Below the pieces are notes generated by a model, which saw only the letters and a program-made list of their open reading frames with translations, had not been told where the DNA came from and searched no databases. The translations under genes and the position numbers were made by a program. A stretch of 64,000 nt of DNA from Paenibacillus tepidiphilus. Its GTDB lineage: Bacteria; Bacillota; Bacilli; Paenibacillales; Paenibacillaceae. Positions 34,676 through 44,301 of this stretch are shown piece by piece. The stretch spans positions 1 through 64,000 of the forward strand of contig NZ_VWRQ01000024.1 in the NCBI RefSeq assembly GCF_008635795.1, given 5' to 3'. How positions within the stretch are numbered: position 1 is the stretch's first letter; every line of letters begins with the position of its first letter.

Positions 34676-34711
34676 AAAAGAGAGCTACTCCCTATACAGA
34701 GCAGCTCTTTT
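34676..34711 (-). terminator. terminator of the second GH51 gene
   Basis: AGAGCTaCTC pairs with GAGcAGCTCT around cctataca, extended by AAAAG/TTTT. Located 11 bp past the GH51 stop codon, with TTTTGG on the minus strand. Confidence 0.8.
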
Positions 34712-34721
34712 CGAGTCCGGT

Positions 34722-36269
<1,548 letters not shown>

Positions 36270-36285
36270 TTAAAAAACATTTGAA

Positions 36286-36333
36286 TGTATCCGCTTGCAG
36301 ATATAAAATAACATATATAAGGGTTAAAGTAAA
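36286..36333 (-). promoter_or_regulatory. promoter and cre-like operator of the second GH51 gene
   Basis: On the minus strand TTTACT (36328-36333), a 17-bp spacer and TATTTT (36305-36310) are followed by TGCAAGCGGATACA (36286-36299), a good cre match. The arrangement is the same as in front of the transporter operon, 1.8 kb away. Confidence 0.6.
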
Positions 36334-36593
36334 TTGAATGTTTAAAACTTTTTATACTTTTATAAAGTAAAAAAGAAATTTTTCTTATAATTTCCGTAAT
36401 TTCGGTGATTTTTACAATTGTCAGGCTGTAATATTTAATTTATTATGAAAAAAAGGCAGCTTGTATTGCAAAAATGCTGTAAAATTTATGAGAAGACACA
36501 AATAAAGTCAGGAAGCTTTCTTTTTTACCTCAATTAGTTTATAATTTTATAAAATAGTCGATTTAAGACGTCCGCGGAGGAAGGTACAATATA

Positions 36594-37559
36594 ATGATTT
36601 ATATTAAAGATTTAATGAGTGGGATTGATATTTTTAAAGCGCTCAGCTCCGAGATCCGGATTCAGATTCTCGAGCTGCTGGCCAGCAACCAGGCGCTGAA
36701 CCTCAACGAAATCGCCAAACGGCTGAACCTCAGTAACGGTGCGATCACCATGCACATTAAGAAGCTGGAGGAGAGCGGCCTGATCGAGATCAATACTTCC
36801 GTAGGCAAGCACGGCATCCAGAAAGTATGCTATCTGAATAAGGATAAATTAATGGTCGATCTGCGCAGCAAGGATGTCGACAACCTCTATGAGGTGGAAA
36901 TCCAGGTAGGGCACTACAGCAACTACCAGGCGACTCCAACCTGCGGACTGGCGACTAAGGACAGTATCATCGGGGACTTCGACGAACCCCGCTATTTCGC
37001 CGATCCGCAGCGCATCGAATCGGAGATTATCTGGATGGCCGAAGGGTTTCTGGAGTACCGTATCCCGAACTACCTCAAAGCCAATCAGACCTTCCGCGAA
37101 ATCCAGTTCTCCATGGAGATCGGTTCCGAAGCACCGGGCTACAATGAGAATTATCCATCCGATATCTATTTCTATATCAACGGCATTGAAATCGGCTACT
37201 GGACCAGTCCCGGCGATTTCGGCGATACCCGCGGCACCTTCAATCCGGACTGGTGGCCGCCGCATCTCAATCAATACGGCATGCTGAAGCTGATCCGCAT
37301 CAACAATGAAGGCAGCTTCATTGACGGCTGCCGGATCTCGGATATTACGCTAGATGACATCAAGCTGGATTACAAGAGCGAGCTGACTTTCCGCATCGCT
37401 GTCACCGACAAACCGGTCAACAAACGCGGCCTGACCATCTATGGCAAGCATTTCGGCAACTACAGCCAGGATCTGCTGGCCCGGGTCCTGTACAATGTTC
37501 ATGAAGTTGGCGAGATGAACTGCAAGCTGACGACGAGCGGCGCGGCAAGCGTGGAATAA
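36594..37559 (+). CDS. ArsR-type winged-helix regulator with a large C-terminal sensor domain
   Basis: A 321-residue protein. Residues about 10-95 form a winged helix: FKALSSEIRIQILELLASNQ and LNLSNGAITMHIKKLEESGL, with the wing at GIQKVCYLNK. The remaining 220 residues are unusual for the ArsR family; they look like a beta-rich domain (FREIQFSMEIGSEAPGYN, DIYFYINGIEIGYWTSPGDF, NPDWWPPHLNQYG), aromatic-rich as in carbohydrate-binding folds. GGAGG lies 13 bases before the ATG. It is divergent from the second GH51 gene, so it is probably an arabinose-type sensor. The C-terminal domain's ligand is inference. Confidence 0.82.
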   Translation: MIYIKDLMSGIDIFKALSSEIRIQILELLASNQALNLNEIAKRLNLSNGAITMHIKKLEESGLIEINTSVGKHGIQKVCYLNKDKLMVDLRSKDVDNLYEVEIQVGHYSNYQATPTCGLATKDSIIGDFDEPRYFADPQRIESEIIWMAEGFLEYRIPNYLKANQTFREIQFSMEIGSEAPGYNENYPSDIYFYINGIEIGYWTSPGDFGDTRGTFNPDWWPPHLNQYGMLKLIRINNEGSFIDGCRISDITLDDIKLDYKSELTFRIAVTDKPVNKRGLTIYGKHFGNYSQDLLARVLYNVHEVGEMNCKLTTSGAASVE

Positions 37560-37598
37560 ACTGACCCTGCGGTACAGGGCGAACGGGCAAGGGCACCT

Positions 37599-37648
37599 AA
37601 AGCGCGAGTATAAAGAGCGGATAACCGCTTTTATACCGCGCTTTTTTT
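37599..37648 (+). terminator. terminator of the ArsR-type regulator gene
   Basis: AAGCGCG and ATAAAGAGCGG pair with CCGCTTTTAT and CGCGCTT, followed by TTTTTT. Starts 40 bp after the stop codon. Confidence 0.9.
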
Positions 37649-37756
37649 GCCATATATTCCGCTTTGCAAAAATACGCACGATTTTAAATGTGACCATTTG
37701 TGCATTTACCCGGTCTAACTATTATCAACACAAACTTACAGAAAGGTGAGGATACA

Positions 37757-38290
37757 GTGGAGTTGACAATCCTTGCGGCCAAGGCAGCCAAAGGTGATCC
37801 CGAAGCGTTCATCGCTGCGGTCAGGCAGCTTGAGAATTCTCTGCACTACATGGCCAAGTCCCTGGTATCCAGGGACGAAGATGTTGCGGATGCTCTGCAG
37901 GAGACCATTCTCAAAGCTTACAAAGCGGTTACCTCCTTACGGGAACCCAAGTATTTCAAGACATGGATCTTCCGGATTCTGATCAATGAATGCCATAACA
38001 TTCTGGCAGAGCGATCCGGTTCGGTATCCTTGGAGGAAGCTCCCCCGCTGGCTGTTTCTGCCGATGACTACGGGCGGGTGGATTTGAGGGAGGCCGTTGA
38101 CCGGCTGGAGGAATCCCAGCGCATAACCGTGATTCTGCATTACTTCGAGGACCTCCCCTTGCGTCAGGTGGCCCAGGCTCTCAATATTTCGGAGAGTGCC
38201 GTAAAGATGCGGCTGATGCGGGCCCGCGATACGCTGCAAAGAACGATAGGAAATTACCATGAAGGGAAGATGAACTATGGCCGTATATAA
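37757..38290 (+). CDS. ECF RNA polymerase sigma factor
   Basis: A 177-residue ECF sigma factor. Region 2 includes DEDVADALQETILKAYKAV and FKTWIFRILINECHNI; region 4 includes LPLRQVAQALNISESAVKMR with RARDTL. GTG at 37757 is chosen because AAAGGTGAGG lies just upstream; a further upstream start adds a segment without family similarity. It overlaps the next gene, a DUF4179 protein, by 14 bp, the usual sigma/anti-sigma arrangement. The stimulus is unknown. Confidence 0.92.
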   Translation: MELTILAAKAAKGDPEAFIAAVRQLENSLHYMAKSLVSRDEDVADALQETILKAYKAVTSLREPKYFKTWIFRILINECHNILAERSGSVSLEEAPPLAVSADDYGRVDLREAVDRLEESQRITVILHYFEDLPLRQVAQALNISESAVKMRLMRARDTLQRTIGNYHEGKMNYGRI

Positions 38291-39395
38291 ATTAGAGGAA
38301 GAAATGAAAAAGCTCGATATTCAGGACAACCAGATTTCTCCGCTCGTCCGCACGCGTCTGGAAGAAACCTATGAGGCTATATCCATGGATGCAGGCTCAG
38401 TCCGCCGGAAAAAGCCGTCACCGGCCCGCAAATTCGCCTACACCGCAGCAGCCTCCGGGATACTGGCAGCGGGGATGTTCGCCTCCGCTTTCGTGTCACC
38501 GGTCATGGCGGATTCGTTGAAGAAGCTTCCCGTGATCGGCAGCGTCTTCAGTTCCATTCAGGGAGACGAAGGGCTGCGTCTGGCCGGACAGCTCGGGTTA
38601 ACCTCGAACATCAACCGGACTGTTGCCTATGAGGATGTAAAGCTTGAAGTGACAGAGGCCTTATATGACGGTAACCGTGTTGCCTTTCTGCTGAATGTCA
38701 GTGCACCTAATCTTGTTGACGGGATCTACGATAACGGCAGAAAGAAGATTAAACTTAGCGATGCCCTTTCACAGGTTACCTTTACTTTGGACGGTAAGGC
38801 TCAGGATGAGCCAGGCTCGATATTCCAGGGCGGAACCTTCTATGGAAGCGCCGGCGAAGCGTACCCGAACACACTCGTCTTTGAGCAAACTGTCGATCCC
38901 CGGAATGCCCCTGGGCTTCTTGATGCAACGTTCACCCTTGCACTGGACGGGATTGATCATGAGTTCAGCATGGATATACCATTCCACAAGACAACCGGTG
39001 AAGGGATCAAAGCAAGTCCCAACTCCGTAAAATCGGCCAATGATCTAACCTTCTCCGTTGCCGATATCTGGGTAACGCCGGTTACCACCCGGCTGAAAAC
39101 CTCTATCGCGCTCTCCGATGCCGAGACCTTAACGCTGAAGGAGGAACAGCGGCTGATCCGGATTGGCGTTGCCATATTTGATGATCAGGGCCGCCGGCTG
39201 ACTGCCCTTAACGGAGACGGTATCATTGAAGGGAACCGCCTGACCTTCGACCGCCGTTACGCCTCACAGCCGGGAACGAGCAAATATTTCACCGTTAAGC
39301 CTTTTGTTATTAAAGATGACTTCACGGAGGATATACAAGATAGCCAATTCCTGAAGGATTTGGAGGTCCGGATTGAGCTTCCCGCCGGCCAATAA
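38277..39395 (+). CDS. DUF4179 anti-sigma factor-like membrane protein
   Basis: A 372-residue protein with a cytoplasmic N-terminus (about 1-50) that would bind the sigma factor, one membrane helix (FAYTAAASGILAAGMFASAF, about 53-75), then an extracellular DUF4179 domain starting ADSLKKLPVIGSVFSSIQGD and a second beta-rich domain. These proteins hold the partner ECF sigma factor until released by an external cue. It overlaps the sigma gene by 14 bp and has AAGGGAAG before its ATG, so it is coupled to it. Confidence 0.9.
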   Translation: MAVYKLEEEMKKLDIQDNQISPLVRTRLEETYEAISMDAGSVRRKKPSPARKFAYTAAASGILAAGMFASAFVSPVMADSLKKLPVIGSVFSSIQGDEGLRLAGQLGLTSNINRTVAYEDVKLEVTEALYDGNRVAFLLNVSAPNLVDGIYDNGRKKIKLSDALSQVTFTLDGKAQDEPGSIFQGGTFYGSAGEAYPNTLVFEQTVDPRNAPGLLDATFTLALDGIDHEFSMDIPFHKTTGEGIKASPNSVKSANDLTFSVADIWVTPVTTRLKTSIALSDAETLTLKEEQRLIRIGVAIFDDQGRRLTALNGDGIIEGNRLTFDRRYASQPGTSKYFTVKPFVIKDDFTEDIQDSQFLKDLEVRIELPAGQ

Positions 39396-39505
39396 GCAAC
39401 CATAAGCAACCGGACCACATGTCCTGTGAGAACGAAGTATAAATGCGTCCTGCTTGAACACACTAACTGATGTCTCCCATACCACCGAGAAGGAGTGTTT
39501 CCGAT

Positions 39506-39664
39506 ATGCGTGAAGGATTAATCCCCACCGTTCTTGGTACCGTCGTTTCCGCTTCCGGCGCAGCATTTCTGGGAAGCAAGTACAAGCTGGCAGCCACTGG
39601 GGTGCTGGGCTTCGGGCTGGCACATATCGTGCTTGGCGCCATCGACTTGTTTGAGCATCGGTAA
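39506..39664 (+). CDS. small two-helix membrane protein
   Basis: A 52-residue hydrophobic protein with two predicted helices (LIPTVLGTVVSASGAAFLG and LAATGVLGFGLAHIVLGAID) and short polar ends. GAAGGAGTG lies about ten bases before the ATG and a perfect terminator follows, so it is likely a real gene. Glycines and alanines are frequent, as in asparagine-poor small membrane proteins of bacilli. Function unknown. Confidence 0.8.
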   Translation: MREGLIPTVLGTVVSASGAAFLGSKYKLAATGVLGFGLAHIVLGAIDLFEHR

Positions 39665-39679
39665 AGGTTTTGGAAGATC

Positions 39680-39713
39680 CCGGCCCGTCACAACCTGTGC
39701 GGGCCGGTTTTTT
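39680..39713 (+). terminator. terminator of the small membrane protein gene
   Basis: Perfect 8-bp stem CCGGCCCG/CGGGCCGG with a 12-base loop and TTTTTT, 16 bp after the stop codon. Confidence 0.93.
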
Positions 39714-39797
39714 ATGGGTACACACAGTAGCATGAGAACACGCAAATGATTGCGGGAATGTGAAGGAATGACGCAGGGCCGCTGTTTGAAGCGATAA

Positions 39798-39981
39798 GTG
39801 TACTTTGTACAACTATTTCCGCAGTAAACAGCTCTTTTTAAGGGATAGTTGCACTTTCTACAACTATAATTGGCTAAACCCGCCCGAGAAGGGGATTATG
39901 CCATTTTTAGTTGTACGAAATACAGCTATTTCAGTATTACCGCCTATAAAGGCAGCTTTAGTTGTACAAAATGCAACTAAG
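39798..39981. repeat. four dispersed palindromic repeats built on GTTGTACNNNNTACAACT
   Basis: Copies lie near 39798-39817, 39847-39870, 39909-39932 and 39960-39981, 50-61 bp apart. Each has the form AGTTGTACtttgTACAACTATTTC with variable central and arm bases; the first, third and fourth are near-perfect palindromes. No gene is seen here. Confidence 0.75.
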
Positions 39982-39990
39982 CACTCCTGG

Positions 39991-40076
39991 CTGGGCTTAA
40001 GCACGTAGTTACTGGGCTAAGCATGTTGTTATTGGGCTTAAGCACGTAGCCACTGGGCTTAAGCACGTAGCCACTG
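39991..40076. repeat. 21-bp tandem repeat, four copies
   Basis: CTGGGCTTAAGCACGTAGYY units begin at 39991, 40012, 40032 and 40053, with spacing 20-21 bp. Located between the small membrane protein gene and yqeM, in non-coding DNA. Confidence 0.85.
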
Positions 40077-40190
40077 CGTTTAATTAAGCATAATCTGCAT
40101 TGGGACAGGTGTCAGGCTCCCCCATTCCGTTGTATTCAAGCTGCGGCCCCCTGCGCTTCAGAGCACATGCCGCCGTAATCAATAAACAAG

Positions 40191-40210
40191 CCCTTGCCTC
40201 CAGGGCAAGG
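40191..40210 (-). terminator. terminator of yqeM
   Basis: CCTTGCC/GGCAAGG stem with a four-base loop and GCTTGTTTA on the minus strand, 14 bp past the yqeM stop codon. Confidence 0.7.
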
Positions 40211-40223
40211 ACTCTGCGCTACT

Positions 40224-41003
40224 CTATTTTAAAGCCACGTAAAATAACCGTTCGGCGTCTTCATCGGCTTCATGCCAGGTGAAATCGGCGTACACCTTCA
40301 CATCCCTGAACCCCGCAGCCTGCAGCTCCTGCTTCAGCCACTGCGGATCATAGGCGCGCTGGATGTGCGTCTCCTCAAACCGGCGGTACAGACTATCCTT
40401 CCCTTCCTCGCGTGCGAATATGGACAAGTGATGCTCGATCTCCATCCGCAGTTCATCGAGTGAGCAGGTCCAAATGTACGACACCGGGAGCTCGTCCAGA
40501 ACAAAAGGCTGCTCCTCCTCATAACGGATCAGCGTGTCCGGGTGGTGAACATCGAAGATGAACGAGCCGCCTTCCTTCAATCCGGCATAGGTCCTGGCGA
40601 ACACGGCCTGAATCTCCTCTTGCTCCAGCACGTAATTAAGGCAATCACAGAAGGAAATTACCGAGTCGACCTGTTCGGGCAGCTCCCATTCCTTCATATC
40701 CTGCCTGATCCAGCGCACGCTGCCCTCACGCAAAAAGCGGCGGCCTTGAGGATGCAGCTCCAGCTTCTGCTGCGCTACAGACAACATATCCGAGGACAGA
40801 TCAATGCCTGTCATATGATATCCCGCTCCGCCGAGCGGAATGGTGATGGCTCCCGTGCCGCAGCCCAGCTCGGCTACTGTTCGAGGCTTACCGTACCGGC
40901 TCCAGGCCTCTTCCGCAAACTCCAGCCATCGGGGATACGGCATGTCTGCCATCAGTTCGTCATACACATAAGCAAATTTCCCATAGGAAGACAATTCGCA
41001 CAC
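40224..41003 (-). CDS. yqeM: class I SAM-dependent methyltransferase YqeM
   Basis: A 259-residue methyltransferase. The SAM site is seen as TVAELGCGTGAITIPL (motif I), MTGIDLSSDML (motif II) and VDSVISFCDCLNYV. GKFAYVYDELMADMPY at the start and FYVALK at the end are typical of YqeM, which follows yqeL/rsfS in bacilli. Substrate is not established in the family as far as I know. The GTG at 41003 has only a weak ribosome site. It is separated from cvfB by 471 bp of repeats, so it may have its own promoter, unlike the rest of the yqe cluster. Confidence 0.85.
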   Translation of the reverse strand: MCELSSYGKFAYVYDELMADMPYPRWLEFAEEAWSRYGKPRTVAELGCGTGAITIPLGGAGYHMTGIDLSSDMLSVAQQKLELHPQGRRFLREGSVRWIRQDMKEWELPEQVDSVISFCDCLNYVLEQEEIQAVFARTYAGLKEGGSFIFDVHHPDTLIRYEEEQPFVLDELPVSYIWTCSLDELRMEIEHHLSIFAREEGKDSLYRRFEETHIQRAYDPQWLKQELQAAGFRDVKVYADFTWHEADEDAERLFYVALK

Positions 41004-41210
41004 CGCTTTCTTGCTCTCATGTAGTGAATCTGAAGCGCAAGCTCCAGTATTCCAGGCTCCCAGCCTTCAAGACTGGTCAATCCGCTTGGACCAGCTTGCC
41101 GGATCATACCAGCTAGGACAGCTAGGACAGTTAGGTTAGGTAGGTTAGCTGGGTTAGATAGGAAAGCTAGGCCAGCAAGGACGGATAAACCAGCAGGCCA
41201 ACTCGGCTAG
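41004..41210. other. intergenic DNA with degenerate CAGCTAGGA words
   Basis: Upstream of yqeM. Short imperfect words such as CAGCTAGGACAG and GGTTAGGTAGGTTAG recur from 41110 to 41180. It looks like an older, more diverged version of the minisatellite that follows. No gene is seen. Confidence 0.5.
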
Positions 41211-41465
41211 CTTACTCTAGCCCGCCTGCTCAGCTAGCTCGCCCTTTAGCTTACTCTAGCTCGCCCTTTAGCTTACTCTAGCCCGCCTGCTCAGCACTAG
41301 CTCGCCCTTTAGCTTACTCTAGCCCGCCTGCTCAGCTAGCTCGCCCTTTAGCTCACTCTTGCCCGCCTGCTCAGCTAGCTCGCCCTTTAGCTTACTTCTA
41401 GCCCGCCTGCTCAGCTAGCTCGCCCTTTAGCTTACTCTAGGCCGCCTGCTCAGCACTAGCCCGCC
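41211..41465. repeat. minisatellite with units of about 40 bp
   Basis: About six units of GCCCGCCTGCTCAGCTAGCTCGCCCTTTAGCTTACTCTA type. The GCCCGCCTGCTCAG word occurs near 41220, 41281, 41322, 41361, 41401 and 41440; spacing is 39-41 bp except the first, which contains an extra half unit. The array ends 10 bp before the cvfB stop codon. Confidence 0.93.
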
Positions 41466-41474
41466 CGCGCTAGC

Positions 41475-42386
41475 TCAATCCTGTTCTGCTTCCGCCGCCT
41501 GTTCCTCTGGACGAGCCAGATAGGTCCAGTTCTCTTTCTGGGTAATCACCCCTTCCTTCATCAGCTTGCCCAGCGCCCGTTTGAACGCCGATTTGCTGAT
41601 GCCGAAGCGCTGCTTGATAATATCCGGAGGTGTAGCGTCCGAATAGGGCATGGAGCCCCCCGGACGGGAATTCAGGAACTCCAGCAGCATGGCGGAATCG
41701 ACATCGCGGCCGACTTCCTTGCGCTGGCTCATCGACAGATTCACCCGGCCGTCCTCGCGGACATGCGAGACCCGGGCCTCGAACTGCTCACCCAAGCGAA
41801 GCATACGGGTGCGTTCCGAGGCGTGGACCATCCCGATGACGCCAAAGCCCAGCACACCTGCATCCGCAAGCACGAACGTGCCCATCTGCAGTGGCTTATA
41901 CACCCGTGCCGTTACGGCAGTGCCCATCCATGAGCTTGGCGCGGCAACAGCCAGCGGTGCCAGCTCCTGCTCACCTGCAAGCTTGGCACGCAGGCGTCCC
42001 TGCTTGTCATGCTCCATAATGACATACACTTTATCGCCGACCTGTGGCCGCAGCTCGGTCAGCTCCGGAAGCTCACCGATCGGCAGCAGCAGCTGGCGCC
42101 CTAGTCCCATCTCCAGAAAGCAGCCCAGCCGCGGATGAATATCCGCCACTTCCAGCAGCGCCATTTCGCCCAGAGTCAGCAGCGGCTTCTTCATCGTTGC
42201 CGCCAAGCGGTCCTCGGTATCAAAGAAGATAAAGACCTCAACCTTGGCACCGGGTTTCGGCTTGCTGCCCACGAGCTCGGTATAATGCAGCATAACCTCC
42301 TGTCCGCCTGCTCCAAGGAAATATCCGTATGGCGATACTTCCCGCAGAACTTCCAGGGTAACAATAGTTCCTGCAATCAGACTCAT
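41475..42386 (-). CDS. cvfB: CvfB/YitL-type S1 RNA-binding protein
   Basis: A 303-residue protein with S1-like domains (LIAGTIVTLEVLREVSPYGYFL, then a second at about 60-130 and a third at about 145-215, ending VNLSMSQRKEV) and a C-terminal winged helix (PDIIKQRFGISKSAFKRALG). This is the CvfB plan, known from staphylococci as an RNA-binding virulence regulator. The ATG overlaps the rsfS stop codon by four bases. In Bacillus subtilis the homologue (yitL) is elsewhere, so its place between rsfS and yqeM is a local rearrangement. Confidence 0.88.
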   Translation of the reverse strand: MSLIAGTIVTLEVLREVSPYGYFLGAGGQEVMLHYTELVGSKPKPGAKVEVFIFFDTEDRLAATMKKPLLTLGEMALLEVADIHPRLGCFLEMGLGRQLLLPIGELPELTELRPQVGDKVYVIMEHDKQGRLRAKLAGEQELAPLAVAAPSSWMGTAVTARVYKPLQMGTFVLADAGVLGFGVIGMVHASERTRMLRLGEQFEARVSHVREDGRVNLSMSQRKEVGRDVDSAMLLEFLNSRPGGSMPYSDATPPDIIKQRFGISKSAFKRALGKLMKEGVITQKENWTYLARPEEQAAEAEQD

Positions 42387-42730
42387 ACCGACTCCACAAC
42401 CTTGGCATCCGACCACAGACGCTCAATATTGTAATATTCCCGCTCATCGCGGTGGAAAATATGCACGATTACATCCCCGAGATCCATCAGCACCCAGCGC
42501 GCCGCATCCATGCCTTCAATACCGCGGATCATCCCGCCGGCTTCGTGAACCACTTTACGGACTTCAGTAGCAATGGCCTGCACCTGGGTATCGGAGTTCC
42601 CGTGACAGATAATAAAGAAATCGCTGATCGGCGAAATGCTGCGCAGGTCAAGCGCAACGACATTCATTGCCTTTTTGTCATTTACGGCTTTGAGGGCTAA
42701 TTCCATCAGCTTGTTCGATTGTACACTCAT
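42383..42730 (-). CDS. rsfS: ribosomal silencing factor RsfS
   Basis: A 115-residue RsfS/YbeB/Iojap protein, which binds ribosomal protein L14 and blocks subunit joining when nutrients are scarce. The family blocks SPISDFFIICHGNSDTQVQA and GGMIRGIEGMDAARWVLMDL with VIVHIFHRDEREYYNIERLW are intact. GGAGGATAAATA precedes the ATG, which overlaps the yqeK stop by one base. It lies between yqeK and cvfB in the conserved cluster. Confidence 0.96.
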   Translation of the reverse strand: MSVQSNKLMELALKAVNDKKAMNVVALDLRSISPISDFFIICHGNSDTQVQAIATEVRKVVHEAGGMIRGIEGMDAARWVLMDLGDVIVHIFHRDEREYYNIERLWSDAKVVESV

Positions 42731-43305
42731 TATTTATCCTCCAGTATTCTTACTAAATCATTGCGGGACAGTACAGTCAGCGGAAAAATAATCTGCCGCT
42801 TCTGCAGCAGCAGGCTGATCGTGGAATCAAATCCGGCGACGAGCCCTTCTTCAAGGCTGACCCCGGCAAGCCTGCGGATCTCCTCAACTCCCGGAAAGCT
42901 GCGGCCGGGTTCGATATAGTCGGCCAGGCAAACGATCTTTTCCAGCTTCGTCATACCCACGCGCCCCGATGTGTGATAACGGATGGCGCCCAGCACCTCG
43001 GGATCGGAGATGCCGTAATCCCGTTCCGCCACGAATGCCCCGACCTCCGCATGCCACAGCGATTTGTCGTACAGGAGCAGTTCGGCGGACAAACCATTCG
43101 CTTCGATGATCTGTCTTTGCTGGTCGACCGGCCAGTATTTGGCGACATCATGCAAAATGGCGGCCGTCTCGGCAACGGCCGGATCGGCACCGTAGCGTTC
43201 CGCCAGCTGTACAGAGGTCTCCATCACGCCCAGCGTATGCTGCCAGCGCTTGGCGGGCATCTGGGCAGAGACCGCTTCCATCAGCGCTTCACGGCTGTAT
43301 TCCAT
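42730..43305 (-). CDS. yqeK: HD-domain phosphohydrolase YqeK
   Basis: A 191-residue HD-superfamily protein; YqeK homologues hydrolyse Ap4A symmetrically to ADP. The metal-binding histidines and HD pair are seen as RWQHTLGVMETS, ILHDVAKYW and the later LWHAEVGAF and RYHTSGRVGM. ATG at 43305 is chosen with AAAGGAG eight bases upstream. It overlaps the end of nadD by 17 bp and rsfS by one base, so the three are coupled. Confidence 0.95.
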   Translation of the reverse strand: MEYSREALMEAVSAQMPAKRWQHTLGVMETSVQLAERYGADPAVAETAAILHDVAKYWPVDQQRQIIEANGLSAELLLYDKSLWHAEVGAFVAERDYGISDPEVLGAIRYHTSGRVGMTKLEKIVCLADYIEPGRSFPGVEEIRRLAGVSLEEGLVAGFDSTISLLLQKRQIIFPLTVLSRNDLVRILEDK

Positions 43306-43879
43306 AACATCCACTCCTTTGCACATAATCGAACACCGCATCCGGAACCATGTAGCGGATGGATTTCCCTGCCGCCGCGCGGCTTCTCAGCACCGTGGAC
43401 GAAATATCCACCTGAAGCATGTCCGCAAGCAGCACCTTCTGCGCGATATGCCGGGGCAGCGCTGCAAGATCAAGCGGAGTGCCCGGACGTCCGACGCCGA
43501 TAAAATAAAGCCGCCGGATCAGCTCATCGATATCCCGCCATTTCGGCAGGTACTGCACCATGTCAGCACCGATGATGAAATAGAACTCATCCTGCGGATA
43601 TTCGGCCTGCAGGCGGCGCACCGTTTCGATGGTATAGGATACGCCGCCCCTGGCGACTTCCCAGTCAAGGACACGGAAGGCAGGATGGCCGGCTACAGCG
43701 CTGTGCACCATCTCCAGCCGCTGCGCACCGGTTGCACCCGCCTCATGCTTATGGGGCGGAATATGTGAAGGCAGGAACCAGACCTGCTCCAGCCCGTATG
43801 CCTCGCGTGCAGCCTCCGCCGCCAGCATATGTCCGATATGAAGAGGATCGAAGGTACCTCCCATAATTCCGACTTTCAT
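43289..43879 (-). CDS. nadD: nicotinate-nucleotide adenylyltransferase
   Basis: A 196-residue NadD, which adenylates nicotinate mononucleotide in NAD synthesis. The nucleotidyltransferase motifs GGTFDPLHIGHM and ISSTVLRSR are present, with PSHIPPHK between. ATG at 43879 is preferred over a start six codons upstream because a GGAGGGGG site sits in front. Position between yhbY and yqeK is the standard order in bacilli. Confidence 0.96.
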   Translation of the reverse strand: MKVGIMGGTFDPLHIGHMLAAEAAREAYGLEQVWFLPSHIPPHKHEAGATGAQRLEMVHSAVAGHPAFRVLDWEVARGGVSYTIETVRRLQAEYPQDEFYFIIGADMVQYLPKWRDIDELIRRLYFIGVGRPGTPLDLAALPRHIAQKVLLADMLQVDISSTVLRSRAAAGKSIRYMVPDAVFDYVQRSGCYGIQP

Positions 43880-43948
43880 GAGAGTCACCCCCTCCACTGT
43901 TCCTAAGCTTTATATGTGCTTCTGCATGCGGACCTTAGTAACATGTCC

Positions 43949-44242
43949 TTATTTAGGAAGCTCGATTGTTTTGTAATCACGGGATTCCTTGTACAGGATA
44001 ATGGTCTTGCCGATTACCTGCACGAGTTCGGCTCCGGATTGCTCCGCCAGCTCTGCACCGATCTCCTTCGGATCGTCGGCATTATTGTTCAGCACACTGA
44101 TTTTCATCAGCTCCCGCTTCTCGATCGCCTCTTCGATATGACGGATGAGGTGATCGTTCACGCCGCCTTTGCCGACCTGAAATACCGGGTCCAAATGGTG
44201 GGCCAACGAACGGAGATAACGTTTTTGTTTTCCAGTTAACAT
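43949..44242 (-). CDS. yhbY: CRM-domain RNA-binding protein YhbY (YqeI)
   Basis: A 97-residue single-domain CRM protein, associated with pre-50S ribosomal particles. LTGKQKRYLRSLAHHLDPVF, GKGGVNDHLIRHIEEAIEKR and AELVQVIGKTIILYKES (with the GxxG-like GKGG loop) are typical. AAGGAGCATG precedes the ATG. It is between aroE and nadD, as in B. subtilis. Confidence 0.95.
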   Translation of the reverse strand: MLTGKQKRYLRSLAHHLDPVFQVGKGGVNDHLIRHIEEAIEKRELMKISVLNNNADDPKEIGAELAEQSGAELVQVIGKTIILYKESRDYKTIELPK

Positions 44243-44301
44243 AAATCAACATGCTCCTTAGTTTATAAGTATTATTACCCTAAAGCGGTATATCCATAGC
44301 T

